The notes under the pieces were generated by a model. The model ran no database searches. It worked only from the letters and a program-made list of their open reading frames with translations, and was not told where the DNA came from. From Gammaproteobacteria bacterium (GTDB lineage Bacteria > Pseudomonadota > Gammaproteobacteria > SZUA-140): a stretch of 64,000 nucleotides of DNA. The stretch spans positions 1-64,000 of the forward strand of contig WFVD01000026.1 in NCBI GenBank assembly GCA_015491865.1, in the 5' to 3' direction. Positions 43,441 through 52,184 of this stretch are shown one piece after another; the first letter of the stretch is position 1; the number at the start of each line of letters is the position of its first letter. The translations under genes and the position numbers were made by a program.

Positions 43441-44976
43441 ATGACACCGATTATCCTTGCTACCCTCAACGCACGCTATTTCCACACCTCTCTCGGACTT
43501 CGTTATCTGCTTGCCAATATGGGGGAGCTGGAGAGCGATACCGCTATTCGTGAATTTATTATCGATGCACGCCCAATCGATGTCACCGAAAAACTGCTGC
43601 TTGCACAGCCGCGTATTATCGGGCTAAGCGTCTACATCTGGAATATAGAGCAGACCACGCAGCTGGTTGCCCTGCTGAAGCAGGTTAGCCCGGAGACGAT
43701 TATCGTACTCGGTGGCCCCGAGGTGAGCTTTGAGCATGATAAACAGCCGATCGTGGCGATGGCTGACTATGTGATCTGCGGCGCGGCCGACCTGGAATTT
43801 TCTGCACTATGTCGTGAGCTGCTGGCCGGTCGACCACCGCCGCGCAAGATCATCAATGCTATCCCGTTCAAGCTGTCAGAACTGAAGCTACCATACTACC
43901 TCTATAGCGATGAAGATATAAAAAATCGCCTGATCTATGTCGAGGCGTCGCGTGGTTGCCCGTTTAAATGTGAGTTTTGTCTGTCGGCACTGGATAAGAG
44001 CGCCAAACCATTTGATCAAACAGCATTTCTCAATGAGATGCAGCTGCTTTATGAGCGCGGTGCGCGCCACTTTAAATTTATCGACCGCACCTTCAACCTA
44101 AAGATTAAAGATAGCATCCGCATCATGGCGTTCTTTTTAGCGCGGATGAGTGATGATCTCTTTCTCCATTTTGAGCTGATCCCTGATCATCTACCCGAAG
44201 CGTTGCGTGAAATGGTTCAGCGATTTCCCGAAGGCTCATTACAGTTCGAAGTCGGTATTCAGAGTTTTAACCCCGAGGTGCAGGCGTTAATCAGCCGCAG
44301 GCAGGATAATGAAAAGAGCGCTAAAAATCTGAGCTGGATTCGCAATAACAGCCATGCCCACATTCATGCCGATCTCATCATCGGTCTGCCAGGTGAAGAT
44401 ATCAACAGTTTTGCCGCGGGCTTCAATCGGCTCGCTACACTTAATCCACATGAGATACAGGTCGGCATTCTCAAGCGGCTTCGCGGTACACCACTGGTGC
44501 GCCACACAGAAGAATATGAGATGCGTTACAACCCAAATCCACCCTACAACATCCTTAGTACAAGTCGTATCGACTTTTTTACCATGCAGCGCCTCAACCG
44601 CTTTGCCCGCTATTGGGAGATGATCAGTAACTCCGGTCGTTTCAGAAAAGCGCTGGTATTGGTGCTGGCCGATAACGCCTTTGACGGGTTTATCAGGTTG
44701 AGTGACTGGCTGTTTAAAGAGACTGGCCAGACACATCGGCTGGCACTAAAACGGCTGTTTGAGCTGCTGCACCGTTATCTAACCGAGGAAGCTGATGTGA
44801 GTAATAAAGAGACGACAGCGGTGTTGCGACAGGATCATCAGGCCTCTGGCCTGAGTTCAGTGCCCGCGTTTTTGATTGAGCAGCCGAGCCAGCAGCAGAA
44901 GAGATCAGCTAAGCGAAGTCTGGAGCGTCGGCAGGCCAGGCATCGGGCGTCAGGGGAAAAAGAGTCATGCGCTTAA
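43441..44976 (+). CDS. B12-binding radical SAM protein (DUF4080 type)
   Basis: 511 residues from ATG 43441. The N-terminal cobalamin-binding Rossmann domain (about 1-135) contains VLGGPEVSFEHD. The radical SAM cluster is CPFKCEFC with Cys173, Cys177 and Cys180, and is followed by a TIM-barrel core and a C-terminal DUF4080-like helical domain. Such enzymes carry out methylations or rearrangements on unknown targets. The last 40 residues are glutamine/arginine-rich and look disordered. It lies shortly after the kinase gene but is probably a separate function. Confidence 0.9.
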   Translation: MTPIILATLNARYFHTSLGLRYLLANMGELESDTAIREFIIDARPIDVTEKLLLAQPRIIGLSVYIWNIEQTTQLVALLKQVSPETIIVLGGPEVSFEHDKQPIVAMADYVICGAADLEFSALCRELLAGRPPPRKIINAIPFKLSELKLPYYLYSDEDIKNRLIYVEASRGCPFKCEFCLSALDKSAKPFDQTAFLNEMQLLYERGARHFKFIDRTFNLKIKDSIRIMAFFLARMSDDLFLHFELIPDHLPEALREMVQRFPEGSLQFEVGIQSFNPEVQALISRRQDNEKSAKNLSWIRNNSHAHIHADLIIGLPGEDINSFAAGFNRLATLNPHEIQVGILKRLRGTPLVRHTEEYEMRYNPNPPYNILSTSRIDFFTMQRLNRFARYWEMISNSGRFRKALVLVLADNAFDGFIRLSDWLFKETGQTHRLALKRLFELLHRYLTEEADVSNKETTAVLRQDHQASGLSSVPAFLIEQPSQQQKRSAKRSLERRQARHRASGEKESCA

Positions 44977-45019
44977 GGGTTGGGTGTTTATTGAGATATC
45001 GTTTTGCTACGCTGCCTGA

Positions 45020-46228
45020 CTACCGCGCCAATGCAGGCAGATCCCCTTTGTACCCCATCGCATGCAGCATGATCTGATTTTTGAGTGGTGGCAGTTTATC
45101 GGTAATCGCAAGCCCTTCGTTGCGTAGCCATTTGAGTGGCAGGGCTTCGCTGCCAAAGAGTTTTTTGAAGCCGTCCATCGCTGTCATCATGATCAGGTTG
45201 TCCCCTTTACGCCAGCGTTCATAACGGCGCAGCACATGCGTGGCGCCGATATCTTTGCCTTTAGCATGGGCATCGAGTAACACTTCAGCGAGTGCAGCGG
45301 CATCGAGCAGTCCAAGGTTAACCCCCTGCCCTGCTAATGGGTGGATGGCGTGTGCGGCATCTCCAATCAGTGCGAGGTGGTTGCCAATATAAGTTTCGGC
45401 GTGCTGGCGCTTGAGTGGAAAGGCACCACGTGGACCGGTCTCAATGACGTTGCCGAGGCGATGTTCCGAGGCGAGTGACAGTGCCTTCATAAACGCCTCA
45501 TCATCCATCGCTAACAGTTCATCCGCATGCGCTGGCGTGGTTGACCAGACGATCGAACAGCAGCCGTTATTGAGTGGCAAAAAGGCGAGTGGACCGGTTG
45601 GCATAAAGCGTTGCCACGCAGTTTCCTGGTGGGGTAGTTCGGTGCGGATCGTCGTGACCACACCGCTCTGGTTATAAGGCCAGCCGTTGGTCTCGATGGC
45701 AGCGTGTTGACGTACACGCGAGTTGGCACCATCGGCACCAACAACAAGGCGTGCGGTGATCTCGCCGCGCTCTTTCAGTGTTAATTTAATCCGTTCGCAA
45801 GAGTTCTCCTGATCTTCTAGCATTTCTGGGCAGAGTAACACTACGTTGTCGAAGTCATCGATACGCTTGGTCAGCGCTGCCTGGATCACACGGTTTTCAA
45901 CAATGTGGCCAAGCTTGTCCTGTGCGATATCGGCGCTATCGAAATGGACCGCGCCGTTGCCTTCACCATCCCACACCTGCATCTCGCGGAAGGGGCTGAC
46001 GCGCATTGCGGCCATCGCACGCCATGCGCCAAGATTGGTAAAGATCTGCTGTGATGCGGCGGTGATCGCCGAGCAGCGCATGCCAATGCTATCTTCCGTC
46101 CACTCCATCTCAGCCGGGCGCGCCTCGATAACGGCTACTTTTAGATCGCTACCGCCCAGTGCGCAGGCGAGCGTGGTACCGACCATGCCGCCACCGATAA
46201 TCACTACATCATAATCAGCGCTCATCAT
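45020..46228 (-). CDS. ubiI: UbiH/UbiF/VisC-type ubiquinone hydroxylase
   Basis: 402 residues, an FAD monooxygenase. Dinucleotide motif VIIGGGMVGTTLACALGG, the DG motif VVGADGANSRVRQHAA, and GDAAHAIHPLAGQGVNLGLLD near 300. It hydroxylates the ubiquinone ring (C5, C1 or C6). Position beside ubiH and pepP is that of E. coli visC (ubiI), which is why the symbol is offered, but the exact carbon cannot be told by sequence alone. Confidence 0.9.
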   Translation of the reverse strand: MMSADYDVVIIGGGMVGTTLACALGGSDLKVAVIEARPAEMEWTEDSIGMRCSAITAASQQIFTNLGAWRAMAAMRVSPFREMQVWDGEGNGAVHFDSADIAQDKLGHIVENRVIQAALTKRIDDFDNVVLLCPEMLEDQENSCERIKLTLKERGEITARLVVGADGANSRVRQHAAIETNGWPYNQSGVVTTIRTELPHQETAWQRFMPTGPLAFLPLNNGCCSIVWSTTPAHADELLAMDDEAFMKALSLASEHRLGNVIETGPRGAFPLKRQHAETYIGNHLALIGDAAHAIHPLAGQGVNLGLLDAAALAEVLLDAHAKGKDIGATHVLRRYERWRKGDNLIMMTAMDGFKKLFGSEALPLKWLRNEGLAITDKLPPLKNQIMLHAMGYKGDLPALAR

Positions 46229-46258
46229 TCGTCCTTATAAAAGATTTTATTCGACATT

Positions 46259-47485
46259 TTATGAGAGTGGGATGCCGCGTGCGAGCCTGGGCAGTTTTCC
46301 CGCGAGCCCCATCGTCTGGCGCATCAATGCACGTTTAAGCGGCGGGATCATATCCATCGCCAGCAGGCCGCTGTTGCGTCCAATCACTAGTGGTGTGATC
46401 TGGTTTGAGAAGATGCGTACCAGTCCATCGGTCAGACCTGCTATACAATCCTGATCACGTTTACGCCATTGGTCGTACCGGGTTAAAACCGACAGCGCAC
46501 CGATCTCCCCCTCTTTCGCCCCAACGATCACCTCTGCCAGTGCGGCGACATCTCGAATGCCAAGATTAAAGCCCTGACCTGCGATGGGGTGGAGCACATG
46601 AGCGGCGTTACCGATTAATGCGAGCCGTGGGCGGATCTGTTCATCGGCTCTCACCAGGGCCAGTGGATAGGCGTTGCGCCGCCCAACCTTCTGTAGTCTC
46701 CCGAGGCGCATGCCGAAGCGCTGCTGTAACTGCGTCAGAAAGGTTTTATCATCCCACCCCATCACTTCATCAACCCTGTTTCGATTAACCGTCCATACGA
46801 GTGAACAGCGTCCGCGGGACATCGGCAGCAACGCCAGTGGGCCGCTATCGGTAAAGCGCTCATAGGCGATATGGTGGTGATCTTTGCCGGGGGTGATGTT
46901 GGCGATCACCGCGCTCTGGTTGTAGTCATCCGAGCTGTAGCTGATGCCGGCCAGTTGGCGCACAACGGAATGGCCACCATCTGCACCCACGATCAGTTTG
47001 CTGGTTAAGGTTTCATTTTTTCCATCTCGTTCGATCACCACTTCGGCGCAGTCTGCATTGATCGTGAAGTTCTTCAGCTGCGCCGGGCAGATCAGTTCAA
47101 TGTTGGGCAGTGAGGTCAGCTGCTCTGCAAAGCACTGGCCGAGGTCGCGGTTCTCAACCACATAACCGAGTGCCGGGTACCCTTCGTGTGCGGCATCCAT
47201 ACGGGTCGTACCGAAGTGGCCGCGGTCTGAGACATGAATCTTTTTGATCGGCGTTACGATCGCTTCAATTTGTTGCCACAGCCCCATCCCCTCAAAGATT
47301 TTACGTGCACCAAAGGCGAGTGCGATGCTGCGGTCGTCATAACTCGGTTGTGATGAGGAGCGGAACGGCACCGCCTCAATTACGCCAATACGTAACGGTT
47401 GATTGCCCAGCGCACAGGCGAGGCTCGCACCGACCATACCGCCGCCGATGATTAACAGATCAAAATGTTGTGCTGTTTTTTCCAT
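46259..47485 (-). CDS. ubiH: 2-octaprenyl-6-methoxyphenol hydroxylase UbiH
   Basis: 408 residues, the same FAD-monooxygenase fold as its neighbour: LLIIGGGMVGASLACALGNQ, VGADGGHSVVRQLAG, and GNAAHVLHPIAGQGFNLGIRD (Asn replaces the more common Asp before AAH, as in E. coli UbiH). It hydroxylates C1 of the ubiquinone precursor. pepP ends 8 bases upstream, so the genes pepP-ubiH-ubiI form the conserved operon. The tandem probably arose by duplication. Confidence 0.92.
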   Translation of the reverse strand: MEKTAQHFDLLIIGGGMVGASLACALGNQPLRIGVIEAVPFRSSSQPSYDDRSIALAFGARKIFEGMGLWQQIEAIVTPIKKIHVSDRGHFGTTRMDAAHEGYPALGYVVENRDLGQCFAEQLTSLPNIELICPAQLKNFTINADCAEVVIERDGKNETLTSKLIVGADGGHSVVRQLAGISYSSDDYNQSAVIANITPGKDHHHIAYERFTDSGPLALLPMSRGRCSLVWTVNRNRVDEVMGWDDKTFLTQLQQRFGMRLGRLQKVGRRNAYPLALVRADEQIRPRLALIGNAAHVLHPIAGQGFNLGIRDVAALAEVIVGAKEGEIGALSVLTRYDQWRKRDQDCIAGLTDGLVRIFSNQITPLVIGRNSGLLAMDMIPPLKRALMRQTMGLAGKLPRLARGIPLS

Positions 47486-47493
47486 ATCGTTTT

Positions 47494-48807
47494 TTAACGG
47501 GTTGTCGCCATCAGCGCTTCAATCTCATCCACACTCTTTGGTACCCCTTCACTTAGAATCTCATAGCCATCTTTTGTGACCAGCACATCATCTTCGATCC
47601 GTACTCCGATGCCCCACCATTTTTTGGCGACCCCTCTGCTGCCGGGTTGAATGTAGATGCCGGGTTCGACAGTCAATACCATGCCCGCCTCGAGCAGACG
47701 CCACACGCCGTCGATCTTGTATTCGCCGACGTCGTGCACATCCATGCCGAGCCAGTGGCCGGTTCGGTGGACAAAGAAGCGGCGGTAGGCCTCATCTTTG
47801 ATGAGTGTACGCAAATTGCCTTTAATTAGCCCCAGTTTCTGCAGCCCTTTGGTGATGATACGCACGGCGGCGTGGTGAGGGTCGTTCCAGTGGTTGCCCG
47901 GTTTAACCGCCTCGATTGCAGCCTCCTGCGCCGCCAGAACGACCTCATAGATCGCTTTCTGGGGTTCCGAAAAATGTCCATTGACTGGGAAAGTTCTTGT
48001 GATATCAGAGGCGTAGCACTGTTTTTCGGCGCCGGCATCGATCAAAACCAGATCGCCATCCTTTAGCTCACGATCATTCCTTATATAGTGGAGCACACAG
48101 GCGTTGTCGCCCCCACCCACAATGGGCTGGTAGGCCTGTTCACGGCAGCCGTGCTGCGCGAACTCATGCCGAAGTTCCGCCTCTAGCTGGTATTCCATCA
48201 TCCCCGGAGTGCAGACCTGCATCGCACGGCAGTGGGCTTTGGCCGAGATTCTGGCCGCGTCACGCATAATCTTGATCTCGCTGCGGCTTTTGAAGAGGCG
48301 CATTTCGTGCAGCAGGTGGTCGAGTGCAACAAATTCATTGGGTGCATGGACCCCGACACGCGATTTCTCGCGCACCTGGTTTAACCACTCCATCATTTTA
48401 TGGTCAAACTCTGCCGTAAACCCCATGCTGTAAAAGACCTTTTCACGATCTTCGAGCAGTCCGGGGAGGATCTCATCGAGATCATCAATCGGAAAGGCGT
48501 CGTCGGCACCAAATGTTTCACAGGCTCCGGCTGGTCCTGCACGTGGTCCGTTCCACATCTCCATCTTCGGGTCGCGCTCTTGGCAGAAGAGGATGTATTC
48601 GCCCTGCGGTCGCCCCGGCACCAGAACGGCCACCGAGTTGGGCTCATTAAAGCCGCTAAGGTAATAGAAGTTACTGTCAGGGCGATAGGCGTGCTCGACA
48701 TCCCGGTTACGCATCTGTACTGGTGCCGCAGGCAGGATGGCGATGCTGTCGCGTCCCATCATCTGCATTAAACGGCGTCGCCGCCGAGGGTACTCTTTTC
48801 TGTTCAT
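47494..48807 (-). CDS. pepP: Xaa-Pro aminopeptidase PepP
   Basis: 437 residues. An N-terminal creatinase-like domain (1-170) with FYYLSGFNEPNSVAVLVPG is followed by the pita-bread metallopeptidase. Metal ligands are in LIDAGAEKQCYASDITRTFP, VHRTGHWLGMDVHD, TVEPGIYIQPGS and GVRIEDDVLV. It removes N-terminal residues preceding proline using two manganese ions. It is the second gene after the UPF0149 gene in the operon. Confidence 0.95.
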   Translation of the reverse strand: MNRKEYPRRRRRLMQMMGRDSIAILPAAPVQMRNRDVEHAYRPDSNFYYLSGFNEPNSVAVLVPGRPQGEYILFCQERDPKMEMWNGPRAGPAGACETFGADDAFPIDDLDEILPGLLEDREKVFYSMGFTAEFDHKMMEWLNQVREKSRVGVHAPNEFVALDHLLHEMRLFKSRSEIKIMRDAARISAKAHCRAMQVCTPGMMEYQLEAELRHEFAQHGCREQAYQPIVGGGDNACVLHYIRNDRELKDGDLVLIDAGAEKQCYASDITRTFPVNGHFSEPQKAIYEVVLAAQEAAIEAVKPGNHWNDPHHAAVRIITKGLQKLGLIKGNLRTLIKDEAYRRFFVHRTGHWLGMDVHDVGEYKIDGVWRLLEAGMVLTVEPGIYIQPGSRGVAKKWWGIGVRIEDDVLVTKDGYEILSEGVPKSVDEIEALMATTR

Positions 48808-48840
48808 GCCACCATCAGCCTTTCAATTTGGGTTGCGAAC

Positions 48841-49455
48841 TTAGTGCAGTACTTTATCTTCAGGCGGCTCATCATCGCCAGCCGAATGTAGCTCTTCAAA
48901 GATCAGCTGTACCCCGATGCGCACATACTCAACCAGTTCAACATAGGCAAACTCATCTTGCTCGGTCTCTTCTGTATCGCCATGGCCCGCCTGTGAAAAT
49001 TCGACCAGATCACGGCTGATCTCGCCCACTTGCTCGGGGAGTGCGGAAAAATCCTTGATGCCGCCGACGGCAAGCCCAAACAGAAACGACTGGCACCATT
49101 CAGCCAGCGCCTCGGTACGCTGCGCCAGCGGGCTTTCGTCATCCGGCAGCAATGGGTAGAAGTCACATTCACCACTACCGAACTGACGCACTGTTTCGCG
49201 GTGTAGCGCCTGCAACAGCTTGCCATCTTCGTCGGCATTGAGGTCATGCCGACATGAGCTGCCGGCGGCGATTAAGTTCTGTGGGTCATCTGAGGTGAGC
49301 GGGTCGAGGTTCTCTTCATCCATCAATGCCATCCACCCATCACAGTCAACATAGCCGCGTGCACATATCAGCCCACATAGCAGTCCGTGGCCTGCGGTGG
49401 CGCTGACCATCAGACCGAGATGCGACAGCGCATCTTCCACTCTAGCTGTTTCCAT
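48841..49455 (-). CDS. UPF0149 (YgfB/YecA-like) protein
   Basis: 204 residues, helical. Family pattern: AGHGLLCGLICARGYVD near 20, LAEWCQSFLFGLAVGG near 120 and DEFAYVELVEYVRIGVQLIF near the end. Function is unsettled; in gammaproteobacteria it heads the pepP-ubiH operon, as here. It is divergent from the zapB-like/zapA pair across a 214-base gap. Confidence 0.88.
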   Translation of the reverse strand: METARVEDALSHLGLMVSATAGHGLLCGLICARGYVDCDGWMALMDEENLDPLTSDDPQNLIAAGSSCRHDLNADEDGKLLQALHRETVRQFGSGECDFYPLLPDDESPLAQRTEALAEWCQSFLFGLAVGGIKDFSALPEQVGEISRDLVEFSQAGHGDTEETEQDEFAYVELVEYVRIGVQLIFEELHSAGDDEPPEDKVLH

Positions 49456-49669
49456 CTCTACTCCATTCTACTGTTACGTTATATGTTAATATGGCAAGCG
49501 AAAAAATAGCGTACACAAAACTGGCTGACATTAACCGTTAATAAAACAAGGGGATAGCGTGTCACCGCAGGATGCCCTGATAATTAAAGATGGATGCTAC
49601 CATCTCTGCGCCAGATTCCACAGTGTTCAGGCGTTGACCCGGTGGTGACGGCACTTTATATTGACACCT

Positions 49670-49903
49670 ATGACGGCTGAAAAAAATTTTTATTGCGAAG
49701 AGCAAAAGATCAAAAAACTGGAATTTTCTATCGACGAGCTGGCGCGTATCTGCGAACGCCTGCAGCAGGAGAATGTTCAGCTGCGAAATGAACGCGCGCA
49801 ACTGCTGGCAGAGCAGGGGCAGTTAGCGGAAAAGAACTATCTTGCGCGAGATAAAATGGAAAAGATGATTACTCGCCTGAGGCATATGGAGTCTGAGCTG
49901 TGA
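49670..49903 (+). CDS. Small coiled-coil protein, TIGR02449/ZapB-like
   Basis: 77 residues from ATG 49670; an in-frame TTG lies three codons earlier. It is an almost continuous coiled coil (IKKLEFSIDELARICERLQQ and following). This small family sits directly before zapA in gammaproteobacteria and is assumed to act in cell division, like ZapB. Its stop overlaps the zapA GTG start (GTGA). Confidence 0.82.
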   Translation: MTAEKNFYCEEQKIKKLEFSIDELARICERLQQENVQLRNERAQLLAEQGQLAEKNYLARDKMEKMITRLRHMESEL

Positions 49904-50214
49904 GCGGTGAAAGTGTCCCGATTACGATTAAAGTACTGGATAAGGAGTTTCGCATCGCCTGCCCCGAATCTGAGCAGGCTTCGCTGCTGGAGTCGGCAAA
50001 TTACCTGAGTGACAAAATGCGGGAAGTGCGCGATACCGGCAAGGTGATCGGGATGGATCGCATCGCTGTGATGACCGCGCTAAATCTGGTACATGAATTG
50101 CTACAGAGTAAATCCGAGCAGGCAAATTTCAGCCGAGACTTTAGCCGCCGTCTTGAGCTGTTGCAGGATAAAATTGATAACGCGCTCAACAATAGTAAGC
50201 AAATGGAGTTATAA
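49900..50214 (+). CDS. zapA: Cell division protein ZapA
   Basis: 104 residues from GTG 49900. It begins with the ZapA strand VPITIKVLDKEFRIACPESE, then the helix LLESANYLSDKMREVR and the C-terminal coiled coil. ZapA bundles FtsZ at the Z-ring. It overlaps its ZapB-like neighbour by 4 bases. The 6S RNA promoter lies inside its last codons. Confidence 0.93.
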   Translation: MSGESVPITIKVLDKEFRIACPESEQASLLESANYLSDKMREVRDTGKVIGMDRIAVMTALNLVHELLQSKSEQANFSRDFSRRLELLQDKIDNALNNSKQMEL

Positions 50215-50215
50215 T
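50210..50215 (+). promoter_or_regulatory. -10 element of the 6S RNA promoter
   Basis: A perfect TATAAT spans the zapA stop codon. The -35 region 17 bases upstream (around CAACAA) is weak. Transcription would begin near 50222, slightly before the closing stem of the 6S fold, leaving a short hairpin leader (ATTCGGT/ACCGAAT at 50220-50241). Confidence 0.6.
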
Positions 50216-50242
50216 AGCCATTCGGTCACAAACCACCGAATT

Positions 50243-50430
50243 GGGTACTCCCTGTGGTGTACGTCTCTGAGCTGGGTATTCTCTTGAGCCTAATTATATA
50301 CCCCGGGAATAGACTGCGGATGTTATTGTGCAGGCCTGCGTAAGCGGGAAGCCTACGATGTTCCAACCGTTCCCACCTGAACCTCTGGTTCAAGGGCAAA
50401 GGTTCACCACGGCACTTGCGGGGATTACCC
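50243..50430 (+). ncRNA. ssrS: 6S RNA
   Basis: About 188 bases between zapA and ygfA, the conserved place for 6S RNA. The ends pair: GGGTA-C-TCCC at 50243-50252 with GGGA-T-TACCC at 50421-50430, and TGGTG near 50254 with CACCA near 50405. The 3' half carries the conserved ACCTGAACCTCTGGTTCAAG region, close to the ACCTTGAACC...GGTTCAAGGG of E. coli 6S. 6S RNA mimics an open promoter and sequesters sigma-70 RNA polymerase in stationary phase. The exact 5' end is uncertain by roughly 20 bases. Confidence 0.9.
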
Positions 50431-50476
50431 TTCTACTTTCATATAGACCATCTCTTCTCTGAGGGGCTGTGATTAC

Positions 50477-51067
50477 ATGGTCGATCGTTCCCAAATGCGT
50501 CAGCAGATGCGTCAACAGCGCAATGCGCTCTCTACACAGCAACTGTCTGATGCGGCACACAATGTGGCGCGCGCAGTTAGCCGCAGCTCTCTCTTTCGCA
50601 ATAGCCAGCACATCGCCTGCTATATCGCTAATGATAATGAACTGAGCCTTGAATTGTTGATCGAGCGTATCTGGCAGGAGAACAAGTGCTGCTATCTGCC
50701 CGTGTTAGATTCCATCCATCGAAACCGGCTCTGGTTTGCCCCTTATCAACCTGGCAGCAAGATGTGCTTAAACCGCTTCGGTATCGCTGAACCCGTTTAT
50801 GAAAAAGGTTCACTGCTTCGTGCACAGTCGCTTGAGTTGGTGATGGTGCCGTTAGTTGCCTTTGATAAAGCGGGCAACCGCCTCGGCATGGGCGGTGGTT
50901 TTTATGATCGTAGTCTGGCCTTTCTATTGCGCAGACGCTGTTGGTATAGACCGCGGCTATGTGGTGTGGCGTACGATTTTCAGCAAGTGAATTTTTTACC
51001 TGTTCAATCGTGGGATGTCCCACTGAACGCTATCGCTACTGATAGCGGAATCTACACATCACGCTAA
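50477..51067 (+). CDS. ygfA: 5-formyltetrahydrofolate cyclo-ligase
   Basis: 196 residues. The start reads MVDRSQMRQQMRQQRNALS, the signature motif is RLGMGGGFYDRSL, and the end has WDVPLNAIATDSG. It converts 5-formyl-THF to 5,10-methenyl-THF using ATP. It follows 6S RNA, as in enterobacteria, where the two are cotranscribed. Confidence 0.93.
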   Translation: MVDRSQMRQQMRQQRNALSTQQLSDAAHNVARAVSRSSLFRNSQHIACYIANDNELSLELLIERIWQENKCCYLPVLDSIHRNRLWFAPYQPGSKMCLNRFGIAEPVYEKGSLLRAQSLELVMVPLVAFDKAGNRLGMGGGFYDRSLAFLLRRRCWYRPRLCGVAYDFQQVNFLPVQSWDVPLNAIATDSGIYTSR

Positions 51068-51096
51068 CAATCTCCCAGCGCTATGTTTGGTGTTTA

Positions 51097-51118
51097 TCGA
51101 TCAAACTATTTTGATCGA
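51097..51118. repeat. 22-base perfect inverted repeat after ygfA
   Basis: TCGATCAAA and TTTGATCGA are perfect 9-base arms around a CTAT loop. No T-run follows on the plus strand, so it is a weak terminator at best; it could be a protein-binding dyad. It lies 30 bases after the ygfA stop. Confidence 0.6.
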
Positions 51119-51695
51119 CAAGAGGTGTCGAGATCAGCGAGTTTAGCTTCGCTTACTTAAGCGTAACAGAGATAAGATGCAGTGCTATCAATAGATCAGA
51201 GTTATTCAGTGTCATCTGTTTGGCTGTTGATATCTCAGTAATGAAGTTGGTCGGTTTGTTATTAACTTAAAAAATAGATCATCAGGTTACTGTATTGTAG
51301 GTGTTTTGTATAAAACACAATATATTGTAGCCCCGTTGTGGTTTTATCTACCAAGTATCGCGTTAATGGTTATGTTTATGTTTGTATGAAAACGTAACTG
51401 TTTAGCGATAGTTTCTTAAAGCAGTGAACTATCAGGAACGTTGGATCTTTATATTATGTGATAAAGTTTTAATGCGTGTTGTTACCCTTTGCCTGTTAAT
51501 TAAAGTTAGTGAGCGTGGTTGTATGGCTGTCCAGTGTTTGTTTTGTAGACACAAAAATTTACAGTTACAAGTTCAAGAAAAAAAATAGTGTGTCGATACA
51601 CGCGGTTGTACAGTAAAAACTTTTTGTGCGAGACACTAGCATTATGCGCAGAGATGTTTATACTAATTTGCGGATAACATTCTGGAGGATGAGTA
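51119..51695. other. 577-base AT-rich gap before the H1-like gene
   Basis: No convincing gene, RNA or array was seen. A TATACT at 51659-51664 could be the -10 of the H1-like gene promoter. A 21-codon ATG frame at 51522 has no ribosome-binding site and is not called. The length of the gap makes an unrecognised small RNA possible. Confidence 0.5.
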
Positions 51696-52064
51696 ATGGC
51701 GACAAAACGTTCTGCAACCAAGAAGAAGGTGGCGGCAAAGAAGAAGCCTGCTGTCAAAAAGAAAGCTGTAACCAGGAAGAAAGCGGTAACCAAGAAAAAA
51801 GTAGCGACCAGGAAGAAAGCAGCTACTAAAAAGAAAGCGGCAACCAAGAAAAAAGCAGCCAAGAAAAAAGTAGCGACCAGGAAGAAAGCGGTTACTAAAA
51901 AGAAGGCAGCCACCAAGAAAAAAGCAGCCAAGAAAAAAGTAGCGACCAGGAAGAAAGCAGCTACTAAAAAGAAAGTGGCTACCAAGAAAAAAGCAGCCAA
52001 GAAAAAAGCAGCTACTAAAAAGAAAGTAGCGACCAGAAAAAAGGCAGTTAGAAAGAAGAGATAG
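51696..52064 (+). CDS. Histone H1-like lysine/alanine-rich DNA-binding protein
   Basis: 122 residues built almost only of Lys, Ala, Thr, Val and Arg, in repeats such as VATRKKAATKKKAATKKK; about half the residues are lysine or arginine. It has no globular domain. GGAGGA sits 8-9 bases before the ATG, a strong site, and a good terminator follows, so it is a real, separately expressed gene. It resembles bacterial H1 proteins (AlgP, Hc1, BpH1) that compact DNA. Its composition mirrors the tail of adenylate kinase at 19850-20465. Confidence 0.88.
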   Translation: MATKRSATKKKVAAKKKPAVKKKAVTRKKAVTKKKVATRKKAATKKKAATKKKAAKKKVATRKKAVTKKKAATKKKAAKKKVATRKKAATKKKVATKKKAAKKKAATKKKVATRKKAVRKKR

Positions 52065-52119
52065 GGGCCGATAACATCAGACACCCTCTTTACTGGGTGT
52101 CGTTAACCCCGATGTGTAA

Positions 52120-52151
52120 ACAAAAGGTCCATGGCTGGGCCTTTTGTTTTT
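52120..52151. terminator. Intrinsic terminator after the H1-like gene
   Basis: ACAAAAGG / CCTTTTGT stem around a 12-base loop, followed on the plus strand by TTTT. On the minus strand the stem is followed by TT and an AT-rich stretch, so it may also serve ilvA, which ends 33 bases away. A second hairpin, GACACCC / GGGTGTC at 52080-52101, precedes it. Confidence 0.85.
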
Positions 52152-52184
52152 CAGGCCACCAGTAAGTTGGCGGCAGTTGTGCTG

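Noticed and set aside
51506-52084. 192-residue minus-strand frame full of AFFLVATFF repeats
   Set aside because: Antisense shadow of the free-standing H1-like gene, which has a strong ribosome site and terminator on the plus strand.
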